DNA from: a virus
IMG/VR virus record: IMGVR_UViG_3300005748_000092
Location: 1 to 43,190 of that record
Reading direction: 5' to 3' (one strand)
Length of the DNA stretch: 43,190 nt
The notes under the pieces were generated by a model that saw only the letters and a list, made by a program, of their open reading frames with translations, did not search any database and had not been told where the DNA came from. Positions 16,774 through 23,475 of the stretch are shown piece by piece. The translations under genes and the position numbers were made by a program. Every line of letters starts with the position of its first letter. The stretch's first letter is position 1.

Positions 16774-17040
16774 ATGGAAAATAAAACAATATTATTACCA
16801 ACAGAAATAGCAAGATTTAAGCCGGCATTTTTTGGAATGGAGATAGAATGGATAAACCCATTTGATTCTTTATCAGTTTTTGAACTTAGAAATATTAATG
16901 GCGATTTAATTCACAAAATGTACATGCAAGATATAATATATACGATACCATATCTAGGTAAGTACTTGACAGAATCTTATTCAGTAGAGATTAAAAACAT
17001 ATCAAGTGGAGAGATTAAATTATATAGTGTCGCTTATTAA
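16774..17040 (+). CDS. Small hypothetical protein
   Basis: 88 residues, beta-rich, with no signal peptide or membrane segment, starting 46 bases after the preceding gene. It is the last gene of this transcript, followed by a long hairpin at 17050. The family is not recognised. Between 16728 and 16773 I see only a 14-codon open frame that I do not consider a gene. Confidence 0.5.
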   Translation: MENKTILLPTEIARFKPAFFGMEIEWINPFDSLSVFELRNINGDLIHKMYMQDIIYTIPYLGKYLTESYSVEIKNISSGEIKLYSVAY

Positions 17041-17049
17041 TGCTAACAC

Positions 17050-17094
17050 CCGAATAAAATAAATATTACGTCCTTCAGGATGGATTTTATTCGG
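17050..17094 (+). terminator. Long perfect hairpin at the end of the replication transcript
   Basis: CCGAATAAAAT (17050-17060) pairs perfectly with ATTTTATTCGG (17084-17094), 11 bp. The 23-base loop contains a second stem CGTCC/GGATG around TTCA. There is no T run after it, so it is not a classic intrinsic terminator. It could protect the 3' end of the transcript, act as a factor-dependent terminator, or be a small RNA. It sits 10 bases after a stop codon and 30 bases before operator copy B. Confidence 0.45.
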
Positions 17095-17125
17095 AGTTAT
17101 GAACTGTTTTAATGGTTCGTTTGTT

Positions 17126-17187
17126 ATTTAGAATGATTCTAAATTAAAACAAAATTGCAACTGATATAAATAAAAGCATTATATTTG
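17126..17187 (+). promoter_or_regulatory. Operator plus early promoter, copy B
   Basis: The 19-bp palindrome (17126-17144) is identical to copy A. It is followed after 10 bp by TTG (17155-17157), then 22 bp, then TATATTTG (17180-17187), a perfect -7 box. The gene at 17208 starts 20 bases later. This copy has the best promoter match of the four. Confidence 0.8.
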
Positions 17188-17207
17188 AGTAAACAAAAAC
17201 AAAATTT

Positions 17208-17513
17208 ATGTCAGTATCAATAAAAGAACTAATCGAGTCAAACCCAAATGTAACCTGTTCAAGCCCTTTAGTAAAAGATAGAATTTCTGAAACGGAAATC
17301 ACTTCAAACGTAGGAACTATTTATGTAGATTTTTACATTGACGGTTATGAGAAATATTCAATTGAAAACGTAATTGATGAGGAAGGGGATAAAATAGAGT
17401 TAACTTCTGAAGAATGGGACTTATTGATAAAGGAGTGTGAATACGATTTATTCAAGGCATGGCAATGTGATTTACAGGAATATGATGAGATTCCAGAATT
17501 TGACGAATACTAA
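17208..17513 (+). CDS. Acidic early protein, first gene of transcript B
   Basis: 101 residues, strongly acidic, especially the last 40 (many Glu, Asp), with a leader AAAACAAAATTT before the ATG. No membrane segment or motif is recognised. Small acidic early phage proteins often act as DNA mimics or inhibitors of host enzymes; that is only a possibility here. Confidence 0.55.
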   Translation: MSVSIKELIESNPNVTCSSPLVKDRISETEITSNVGTIYVDFYIDGYEKYSIENVIDEEGDKIELTSEEWDLLIKECEYDLFKAWQCDLQEYDEIPEFDEY

Positions 17514-17525
17514 AAAACAAAATAT

Positions 17526-17675
17526 ATGATACTTACAAAAGAACAACAAGAAAAAATACTAAAAAAGTACATGGATGAAGGTCATAACATTTTTGAGTGT
17601 GACGGATTTGTTGACGGAATAAACGCAACAATCAAATTGATAAATGAATTAACAGCAAAACAAAATGCAAAATAA
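17526..17675 (+). CDS. Small helical protein
   Basis: 49 residues, Lys/Glu-rich with one acidic Gly-containing middle stretch. It starts 12 bases after the previous stop with an A-rich leader and overlaps the next gene by 11 bases. The tight packing supports it as a real gene; the function is unknown. Confidence 0.5.
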   Translation: MILTKEQQEKILKKYMDEGHNIFECDGFVDGINATIKLINELTAKQNAK

Positions 17676-17916
17676 AATTAAATTTGGGAGGTCTTTAAAC
17701 CCCCCAACAATAGCAATAAATGTTGGCGATATGTTGGACGAACTTTACATTTTCAACAAGTCAAGAAGGCAAAAAGGAATGATTCAATTGAGCCATGCGG
17801 AGTACATTAAATTTGTATATGGAATGAATGTTTTTGATTTTCTACGTAGAAATGTTGACCGGTTGGATTATTACAAAAGGTTTGCGAAGTTTGGGAACCA
17901 AGTGAAATTAAAATGA
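17665..17916 (+). CDS. Small early protein
   Basis: 83 residues, mixed and rather basic, with aromatic residues near the end (FVYGMNVFDFLRRNVDRLDYYKRF). There is no signal peptide or membrane segment. It overlaps the neighbours on both sides (11 bases and ATGA). The family is not recognised. Confidence 0.5.
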   Translation: MQNKIKFGRSLNPPTIAINVGDMLDELYIFNKSRRQKGMIQLSHAEYIKFVYGMNVFDFLRRNVDRLDYYKRFAKFGNQVKLK

Positions 17917-18056
17917 AAATACGTTTTTACAAACTACCTAAAAAGGCTGATTGGAGCAAAAAGGATAATTGGCCTGAATGGGTTCCGCATCAAGAATACC
18001 TAAAAAAGTTGGCCGCAATAGAAATGTTTAACAGTGAAATAAATAAATTATTGTGA
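17913..18056 (+). CDS. Very small protein upstream of the NinB-like gene
   Basis: 47 residues, basic N-terminal part (KIRFYKLPKKADW) and a helical end. It overlaps the previous stop as ATGA, and its own stop shares four bases with the GTG start of the next gene. Such tight coupling supports translation. The function is unknown. Confidence 0.5.
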   Translation: MKIRFYKLPKKADWSKKDNWPEWVPHQEYLKKLAAIEMFNSEINKLL

Positions 18057-18499
18057 AATACGATTTATCAAATAGTTTCGAAATCAAAAAGTTTGCAACA
18101 AGATGCAAAAAGCTGATTAAAAAAAGGGCAAAAGTGGATTTAACGGAGCCAAAAGGAAGTCGTTCAGGAGCTCAGAACCGCTACCAACACGTCTTGTTTA
18201 ACTTGTATTGCCTAGAAGCTGGAGAAACATTTGATTACACAAAGCAAGTAATTTATAAGATTTTAGTTAACCGTGATATTTTCGGATATGAAGTTGTAAT
18301 AACTGAAACGGGCGAAATCTTAACAGCTTGGAAAAGCACAGCAGAATTAACAACAGAGGAAACAAGTATAGCAATTGAAAGGTTTAGAAATCATAGTGCT
18401 AGTTTAGGGTTTTACCTACCTTCAGCAGATGAATACCTAGCAAACCAATTCTATTTTGACAAAGAAATTGAAAACAGAGAGTTAAACGTACATAAATGA
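18053..18499 (+). CDS. NinB-like recombination protein
   Basis: 148 residues with a GTG start overlapping the preceding TGA. The pattern resembles the NinB (Orf) family: GSRSGAQNRYQHVLFNLYC near residue 35-53, with the conserved QNR-x-x-H; later a Thr-rich ELTTEETSIAIERFRNH helix; then FYLPSADEYL, like the family's ending with Pro. NinB/Orf binds single-strand DNA and assists recombination. Its neighbours, a NinG-like HNH protein and a RusA-like resolvase, are the same functional group as in lambda-like nin regions. Confidence 0.6.
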   Translation: MKYDLSNSFEIKKFATRCKKLIKKRAKVDLTEPKGSRSGAQNRYQHVLFNLYCLEAGETFDYTKQVIYKILVNRDIFGYEVVITETGEILTAWKSTAELTTEETSIAIERFRNHSASLGFYLPSADEYLANQFYFDKEIENRELNVHK

Positions 18500-18852
18500 G
18501 ATGTCACATTTGCAACATAAAATTTAAACCGGTTTACTTTTTACAGAAAAATTGTGGTTCTGATGAATGTAAAACAGAGTACAACAAGCAAAATAAGCCG
18601 AAAAGAATAAACCAGGTTAGTAAAAAGCGATCAAAACAGAATGCTGAATATTTAAAAGAACGTGAAAAGTTCATGAGTAAAAATCCTCTTTGCCAGATAT
18701 GTAAAAAAAAATCAACTGAAGTGCATCACATTGAAAAAAGAAATGGAGAACGATTAACAAATGTTTCAAACTTTATGGCTGTTTGTCGATCTTGTCATTT
18801 AGATATACACTTAAACCCAATAGAATCAAGAAAAAAAGGGTTTCTAAAATAG
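18496..18852 (+). CDS. NinG-like HNH endonuclease
   Basis: 118 residues. An N-terminal zinc knuckle (Cys3, Cys6, Cys20, Cys25) with FKPVYFLQKNC is like the start of NinG/Rap. The C-terminal HNH has PLCQICKKKSTEVHHIEKRNG and AVCRSCHLDIH, with four zinc Cys and a His-His pair. The enzyme would nick or cut recombination intermediates or free ends. It overlaps the NinB-like gene by ATGA, which fits a host-type recombination gene more than a mobile one. Confidence 0.65.
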   Translation: MRCHICNIKFKPVYFLQKNCGSDECKTEYNKQNKPKRINQVSKKRSKQNAEYLKEREKFMSKNPLCQICKKKSTEVHHIEKRNGERLTNVSNFMAVCRSCHLDIHLNPIESRKKGFLK

Positions 18853-18856
18853 AAAT

Positions 18857-19396
18857 ATGGAAAAAGAAATATGGAGAAAAGCTAAAGGTGTTGAAGATAG
18901 ATATGAAGTTTCAAATATGGGGAATATTAGAAGTGTTTCACGTTATGTAAAAACATATTATGGAGAAAGGTTGGTTAGATCAAAAAATATAAAACCATTC
19001 AGTAATGGAAGAGGTTATATGTGTGTTTGTTACAGTAGTAAGCCCAGAAAAAATAAATATATTCATAGACTTGTTTCTGAAACATTTATCCCTAACCCAA
19101 AAAATAAAAAAGAAGTTAATCATAAAAACGGAATAAAATCAGATAACAGGGTTGAAAATTTAGAATGGGCTACAAGACAAGATAATATTAATCACTCAAA
19201 ACAGAGTGGTTTCGTTAAAAAAGGAGAAGCGCATTCAAACTCTAAATTAAACAGTCATCAAGTGGCTATGATACTTAGGCTTAACAGAATTAATCCTAAA
19301 TTTAATAGGAGTAAAGCTGGAAGAAAGTTTGGCGTACGCGAAGGAGCAATAATTAAAATTATAAAAAGGAAAGCTTGGAAGCACATAGAAATTTAA
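18857..19396 (+). CDS. HNH homing endonuclease (NUMOD4-HNH)
   Basis: 179 residues. NUMOD4-like start (EIWRKAKGVEDRYEVSNMGN), a beta part, then HNH: YIHRLVSETFIPNP and EVNHKNGIKSDNRVENLEWATR, and a C-terminal HTH near 130-175. The core matches the gene at 10834 almost word for word. It is inserted 4 bases after the NinG-like gene, and its 3' end overlaps the RusA-like frame by 22 bases. It is a mobile gene, not part of the recombination pathway. Confidence 0.85.
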   Translation: MEKEIWRKAKGVEDRYEVSNMGNIRSVSRYVKTYYGERLVRSKNIKPFSNGRGYMCVCYSSKPRKNKYIHRLVSETFIPNPKNKKEVNHKNGIKSDNRVENLEWATRQDNINHSKQSGFVKKGEAHSNSKLNSHQVAMILRLNRINPKFNRSKAGRKFGVREGAIIKIIKRKAWKHIEI

Positions 19397-19728
19397 TCAA
19401 AATAGACATAAAACCGTTGAGCGTTAACGAAGCATGGAGAGGTCGAAGGTTTAAAACTGACAAATACAAACAATTTGAAAGGGATTTAATGTTTCTTTTG
19501 CCTGGTTTAAGTGTTCCGGAAGGTGAATTATTTATTCAAATAGAATGGGGTTTATCATCAAAATCAGCCGACATTGACAACCCGTTAAAATCTTTTTTAG
19601 ATATTTTACAAAAAAAATATTCATTCAATGATAAGGAAATAATGGAGTTGATTGTTACTAAAAAGCACGTAAGCAAAGGTGAAGAGTACATAAAATTCAA
19701 AATAAAGCCTTATTTAGAACCGTTTTAA
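19375..19728 (+). CDS. RusA-like Holliday junction resolvase
   Basis: 117 residues. The RusA core ADIDNPLKSFLDILQKKYSFNDKEI (residues about 64-88) shows the Asp-x-Asp-Asn and the final acidic pair that bind metal; an N-terminal LSVNEAW block also fits. RusA enzymes resolve four-way junctions made by recombination. The only available start is a TTG at 19375 inside the HNH gene, or a non-standard codon just after it. The original ATG seems to have been lost when the HNH gene inserted. The last codons (LEPF and stop) are also part of operator copy D. Confidence 0.65.
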   Translation: MEAHRNLIKIDIKPLSVNEAWRGRRFKTDKYKQFERDLMFLLPGLSVPEGELFIQIEWGLSSKSADIDNPLKSFLDILQKKYSFNDKEIMELIVTKKHVSKGEEYIKFKIKPYLEPF

Positions 19729-19773
19729 ATTATAAAAAGGCTGCAATTTATATAAATGAAATAACTATATTTG
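19712..19773 (+). promoter_or_regulatory. Operator plus promoter of the XRE regulator, copy D
   Basis: An imperfect palindrome, ATTTAGAA CCG TTTTAAAT (19712-19730), one base off symmetry, is followed after 10 bp by CTG (19741-19743), then 22 bp, then TATATTTG (19766-19773). The geometry is identical to copies A-C. The left part overlaps the last codons and stop of the RusA-like gene. The ATG of the regulator starts 4 bases after the -7 box, so its mRNA should be leaderless or nearly so. The weaker operator suggests that autoregulation differs from the other three sites. Confidence 0.75.
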
Positions 19774-19777
19774 AACA

Positions 19778-20176
19778 ATGGAGAAATTTATAGAGAACTT
19801 AAAGAGTCTTAGACGAAAATCTGGACTATCACAAGCACAATTATCGATTAAATTAGGGGTGGGTCGACAAAACTACTGCAATTGGGAGTCTGGCCGATCA
19901 ATGCCGAAACTATGTGATGTTGTCAAGATAGCAAAACACTATCAGTATTTAGTTGACGACTTATTAGGCGGTGACGTTTGGTTAAGTCCAGAAGAAAGGC
20001 CAAAAGATAAGGATTCAGGCCGCATTAGGATTTGGCTGTACTGTGAGACTAAAAAAACAATTTCAAGCGGTGAGGGGACATTTAAAAACGGTAAATACTA
20101 TTTGGATGGTGTTGACGTGACAAAAACGGTTAAAAAATGGTTGCCAATTCCAAAGAATCCAGGAACTAAACTTTAA
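19778..20176 (+). CDS. XRE-family regulator with DUF551-like C-terminus
   Basis: 132 residues. Residues about 4-62 form a classic HTH_3 domain: LKSLRRKSGLSQAQLSIKLG, then the recognition helix region GRQNYCNWESGRSMP. The C-terminal part (from DVWLSPEERP near 73 to KKWLPIPKNP near 120) resembles DUF551. It is made from promoter copy D, 4 bases from its ATG. It is the only clear transcription regulator in the window, so it is the best candidate to bind the four palindromes. Confidence 0.7.
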   Translation: MEKFIENLKSLRRKSGLSQAQLSIKLGVGRQNYCNWESGRSMPKLCDVVKIAKHYQYLVDDLLGGDVWLSPEERPKDKDSGRIRIWLYCETKKTISSGEGTFKNGKYYLDGVDVTKTVKKWLPIPKNPGTKL

Positions 20177-20181
20177 TTATA

Positions 20182-20382
20182 GTGATAAAAAACTGCGAAG
20201 ATTCAAACGATACTTGGGTTTATCCTTTTGATGACCTAATAATGGAAATGTTCGAAGCTAAAGAAGATTTAAACAAATTAAAGGCCCTATACGCTTATAT
20301 TATTGAAAATAAATATGATTATTGTCTAGTGCATTTATATACTTTAATTAGTTGCTGCAAAGGGTACATGACATCACTTTAA
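20182..20382 (+). CDS. Small hypothetical protein
   Basis: 66 residues, acidic N-terminal half and a Tyr/Cys-rich helical C-terminal half. A GTG at 20182, 5 bases after the regulator stop, is the only good start. There is no signal peptide or membrane segment of full length. The family is not recognised. Confidence 0.45.
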   Translation: MIKNCEDSNDTWVYPFDDLIMEMFEAKEDLNKLKALYAYIIENKYDYCLVHLYTLISCCKGYMTSL

Positions 20383-20385
20383 ATT

Positions 20386-20793
20386 ATGGAAAACGAATTA
20401 AAATGCGAGATAAAGGGCTGTAATAATACTGGGGCCATGCTTGACCATGACGGTAAAAACAAGTGCCAAGAACATTTGGTTGAATCAGCGTTTAAAAAAA
20501 GGCCTATTAAGGTTGTCCAGTTTCACAGAAACGATCCATGTATTTGTGGAAGTGGATTGAAAAGTAAAAGATGCTGTTTAGACAAAACAAACAAATTACG
20601 TCAATGGTTATTACAAAGGATAGGCCGAAAAATTTACTATAAAAACGCGCCTGAATGTAATATTCAAGATTGTGAAGATTGCAAACAGTGGGCTAGAGGT
20701 GTTAAAATACAAGGTCACACCCATGCCAGACAGTTAGACGAATACTCAAAAGAAAATAAAATTCAATTTACAGATATAAAACCAGAACTATGA
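20386..20793 (+). CDS. SEC-C zinc-motif protein
   Basis: 135 residues. The N-terminal part has Cys pairs (CEIKGCNN, NKCQEH). Residues about 46-63 match the SEC-C motif (NDPCICGSGLKSKRCC), a zinc-binding element also found at the C-terminus of SecA. A further Cys group (CNIQDCEDCKQW) lies near 100. It probably binds nucleic acid or protein through zinc. Its stop overlaps the next start (ATGA). Confidence 0.55.
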   Translation: MENELKCEIKGCNNTGAMLDHDGKNKCQEHLVESAFKKRPIKVVQFHRNDPCICGSGLKSKRCCLDKTNKLRQWLLQRIGRKIYYKNAPECNIQDCEDCKQWARGVKIQGHTHARQLDEYSKENKIQFTDIKPEL

Positions 20794-21134
20794 AAGCAAT
20801 ATATTTCCCAACAGCAAACAAGGTATTTCGAGAAGGCACACCAGACGAATTTTTTATACATGAAACACCAGACGGTGATACAATTTGTTGTTTCGAATTA
20901 TCGAAAGAAGAAATTGAAGAAATACAAAAAACTGGCCGTATTTGGTTAACCAGGCACACGCTCGGAAAAGTACCAAATCCAATTTATCCATATATTGACA
21001 ATCCATTTGAAAATAAATTTGTTGAATGCGGGTGCGGAAACCTAGATTTTGAAGATGAATCAGCGGTTGATACTGACGGCAAATACACATGTTCAAGATG
21101 TATTGAAAAACTAACTAAAAAACAAACGAAATGA
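20790..21134 (+). CDS. Small zinc-ribbon-like protein
   Basis: 114 residues. The C-terminal part has ECGCGN followed 18 residues later by CSRC, a likely zinc ribbon; the N-terminal half is beta-rich. The protein at 24289 shows a similar ribbon. It overlaps genes on both sides, the next one being an HNH gene. Function unknown. Confidence 0.5.
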   Translation: MKAIYFPTANKVFREGTPDEFFIHETPDGDTICCFELSKEEIEEIQKTGRIWLTRHTLGKVPNPIYPYIDNPFENKFVECGCGNLDFEDESAVDTDGKYTCSRCIEKLTKKQTK

Positions 21135-21751
21135 ATCAGAAATACATAGTAAAGTGCAAAAAGGAAAAAGAGGTATGGAGAGATATTCCAGGCTATGAGG
21201 GTTTATATAAGATAAGTGATTTGAGCACTATAAAAAGCTTAGATAGGATAACTATTAAAAGTAATGGTGTTACTCAAAAGAATAAAGGGATTATTTTAAA
21301 TCAGTACAACACTAAAAATATGCCATACTATGTTGTTAGTCTTTCTAAGAATGGAAAAGTTAAACCTTTTGACGTTCATAAATTAATGGCTATTTCTTTT
21401 ATGAATCATCCACTTAAAGGAAGTAAAAAGGTTATTGACCACATAAATAAAAATAAATTAGATAACAGACTGGTGAATCTACAGATAATAACCAATAGAC
21501 AAAACACTGTAAAAGGTTTAATTTGTGAAAACAATAAAGTTGACTCTGTAGGTGTTAAAATGGTTGGCAGAAAATTTATTTCATCAATAAGACCAACAGG
21601 ACAAAGACAAATTAGATTAGGAAGCTTTTCGACTGAAAAAGATGCGTCTAACACATATCAAATAGCTTTACGGAAAATACTGTCAAATGAAGATTTTTGT
21701 ATTAAATCAGAAATGACAAATAAGGAATGGGTAGAATATTTATTAAAATAA
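21131..21751 (+). CDS. HNH homing endonuclease with AP2-like domain
   Basis: 206 residues: NUMOD4-like EVWRDIPGYEGLYKISDLS near 14-32, HNH with VHKLMAISF and VIDHINKNKLDNRLVNLQII near 80-120, then an AP2-like DNA-binding domain (FISSIRPTGQRQIRLGSFST) near 150-170. The first nine residues (MNQKYIVKC) resemble the start of the next gene (MERYLVKC), as if the element had taken the 5' end of the gene it landed in. It is mobile and the most divergent of the three NUMOD4-type HNH genes. Confidence 0.85.
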   Translation: MNQKYIVKCKKEKEVWRDIPGYEGLYKISDLSTIKSLDRITIKSNGVTQKNKGIILNQYNTKNMPYYVVSLSKNGKVKPFDVHKLMAISFMNHPLKGSKKVIDHINKNKLDNRLVNLQIITNRQNTVKGLICENNKVDSVGVKMVGRKFISSIRPTGQRQIRLGSFSTEKDASNTYQIALRKILSNEDFCIKSEMTNKEWVEYLLK

Positions 21752-21757
21752 AAAACA

Positions 21758-22195
21758 ATGGAGAGATACTTAGTAAAATGTAAATATACGCGTGAATTTA
21801 CTGATGGAACACTTAAAAGGGTGTCAGAACAATATTTGATTCAATCGGTTAACTTCACAATGGCGGAGTCCCGTATTCATAAAGAAGTTGGAGCATACCA
21901 AAGAGGTGAATTTTCAGTTCAAGCAATTTCAATTGTAAACCTGGCTGATATTTTCATGTATGATGACAGCGAAACATATTTCAATTGCCGGATTAGCTTT
22001 GTTTCAGAAGATGCAGACAGTGGAAAACAAAAAAAGATCACAAACAACTATCTAGTAGAAGCAGCAAACGCCAGAGAAGCAGAGCAACGAATCACAGAGT
22101 GTTTAAACGGAATTATGGTGACATACGACATTACCAAAATAGAGAAAACAAAAATCGTTGATATTTTTGAGTACGAACCATTAAATGAGGAATAA
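21758..22195 (+). CDS. DUF4494-like protein
   Basis: 145 residues. The pattern fits DUF4494: YLVKCKYTREFTDGTLKRVSEQYLI, then FTMAESRIHKEV, GEFSV near 50, a central NCRISFVSEDADSGKQKK, then NNYLVEAANAREAE and a closing YDITKIEKTKIVDIFEY. The family is common in Bacteroidota phages and integrated elements, and its function is unknown to me. It starts 6 bases after the HNH gene and overlaps the next gene. Confidence 0.65.
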   Translation: MERYLVKCKYTREFTDGTLKRVSEQYLIQSVNFTMAESRIHKEVGAYQRGEFSVQAISIVNLADIFMYDDSETYFNCRISFVSEDADSGKQKKITNNYLVEAANAREAEQRITECLNGIMVTYDITKIEKTKIVDIFEYEPLNEE

Positions 22196-22563
22196 TGAAA
22201 GCAGCGGAATTGAGACTTGGGAATTGGTTCAACTACTTTCATCCAGAAAATGGATTTAGTGACACTCAAATTGACATAGACTACCTAATATTATTAGATT
22301 CTGAAGATTTTGAAAGATCAGATTATGAGTTTGAACCAATCCCACTAACTGAGGAGTGGTTGATTAAGTTTGGGTTTAGTGAGAAGGATGAACGTTTTGA
22401 AGTTATAGATTATTGGAAAGACACCTTAAAGGTTTCTATAGGTAAATCAAGAACATGGTTCTGTATAAAAAACAACAGCTTTTCAGTAACTATTAAACAC
22501 ATTCACCAATTACAAAACCTGTATTTCGCTTTGACTGGTGAAGAACTTGTACTAAAAGAATAA
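22195..22563 (+). CDS. Conserved Bacteroidota phage protein (HQLQNLYFALTGEEL ending)
   Basis: 122 residues. The start ELRLGNWF, the middle IPLTEEWLIKFGF and the end HIHQLQNLYFALTGEEL are marks of a small protein frequent in Bacteroidota phages and elements. Function unknown. The start ATG shares bases with the upstream stop (TAATG). It is the last gene before a terminator. Confidence 0.65.
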   Translation: MKAAELRLGNWFNYFHPENGFSDTQIDIDYLILLDSEDFERSDYEFEPIPLTEEWLIKFGFSEKDERFEVIDYWKDTLKVSIGKSRTWFCIKNNSFSVTIKHIHQLQNLYFALTGEELVLKE

Positions 22564-22614
22564 TCCGTATATTGTGAACGTTTTAAATTCTATTTCATAG
22601 TAGGTTAAATTTGG

Positions 22615-22648
22615 CCGCGTTTATATTCACGTATTTACGCGGTTTTTT
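22615..22648 (+). terminator. Intrinsic terminator before the small terminase unit
   Basis: CCGCGT (22615-22620) pairs with ACGCGG (22637-22642) around a 16-base loop, followed by six T. It ends the transcript that starts at promoter copy D. TATCTTTA at 22650-22657 may be a weak -7 box for the next genes, though no good TTG is at the usual distance. Confidence 0.7.
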
Positions 22649-22679
22649 GTATCTTTATAACTGGAGAAAAATTAAAATC

Positions 22680-22844
22680 ATGAGTGAAAGCAAAGCACTA
22701 GAAAAACTAAAGTCAGCATCAAGCAAGCTGCAAGCAATGATTAAGCAAAACGACAACGCAATTAACGAGCTCAGACCAATTGCTAATCAATTAGGATATG
22801 ACATAAACCCAAACACGGGGGAACTAATCAAAATACTAGGATAA
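22680..22844 (+). CDS. Small coiled-coil protein before terS
   Basis: 54 residues, helical (SKALEKLKSASSKLQAMIKQ) with a Gly/Asn-rich end. I chose the ATG at 22680 over an earlier in-frame start that would lie inside the terminator hairpin. It shares one base with the next start (TAATG), so it is probably co-translated with the small terminase gene. Confidence 0.55.
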   Translation: MSESKALEKLKSASSKLQAMIKQNDNAINELRPIANQLGYDINPNTGELIKILG

Positions 22845-23353
22845 TGCCAGCACCAAAAGGAAATCAATTTGCATTAGGCAATAAAGGAAGATCAAAAAAG
22901 TGGAAAACTGTTGAAGAACTTCAAACAGACATTGACGCATACTTTGGGTGGTGTGAAGAAACACCTATTAAACAATACCACACTAGCCAAATAGACCCAA
23001 CAACAAAAAAACCACTTATTTACAACGTACCAAGACCGTACACAATAGAAGGTTTATGTACATTCCTAGAGTGTGACAGAGATACTTTATTAAACTATGA
23101 AAAAGAGGTAGGATATGAAGAGTATTTCGGCGCAATAAAGAAAGCAAAGAACAAAATCCAGCAAAATAAGGTCGAAATGGCGCTATCTGGAAACGCTGTT
23201 GCATCCGTTAGTATCTTTGATTTAAAGAACAATCACGGCTATAAAGATAAGCAAGAGCATGACGTTAACGCGAAGGTTGATTCGTACAACGTTACCCCAG
23301 AAGAACGTGCCGCAAGAATCGCTGAATTAAGCAAGAAACTAAATAAAAAATAA
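22844..23353 (+). CDS. terS: Terminase small subunit
   Basis: 169 residues. It starts with a basic APKGNQFALGNKGRSKKW, typical of terminase small subunits. Next come PRPYTIEGLCTFLECDRDTLLNYEK (HTH-like, near 64-88) and AIKKAKNKIQQNKVEMALSG, then SIFDLKNNHGYKDKQE near 125-140, the region shared by P22 gp3-like packaging proteins. It recognises the packaging site on phage DNA and forms a ring that hands it to the large subunit. Here it lies 3.5 kb upstream of the large subunit, which is unusual. Confidence 0.75.
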   Translation: MPAPKGNQFALGNKGRSKKWKTVEELQTDIDAYFGWCEETPIKQYHTSQIDPTTKKPLIYNVPRPYTIEGLCTFLECDRDTLLNYEKEVGYEEYFGAIKKAKNKIQQNKVEMALSGNAVASVSIFDLKNNHGYKDKQEHDVNAKVDSYNVTPEERAARIAELSKKLNKK

Positions 23354-23413
23354 AATCGTTCTAAAAATAGGCTAAATTCTGTCTTGGACATACTGGCACT
23401 AAGGATTGCGCTT

Positions 23414-23475
23414 ATTTAGAATTGTTCTAAATTACTATTTTATTGCAATTAGTATAAATATTTGTATTACATTAG
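23414..23475 (+). promoter_or_regulatory. Operator plus early promoter, copy C
   Basis: Palindrome ATTTAGAA TTG TTCTAAAT (23414-23432), 10 bp, TTG (23443-23445), 22 bp, then TACATTAG (23468-23475), a slightly weaker -7 box. A lone half-site-like GTTCTAAAAA lies about 60 bases upstream, near 23359. The transcript would begin just before the 51-residue membrane protein gene. The 140 bases between terS and that gene hold nothing else that I see. Confidence 0.75.
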
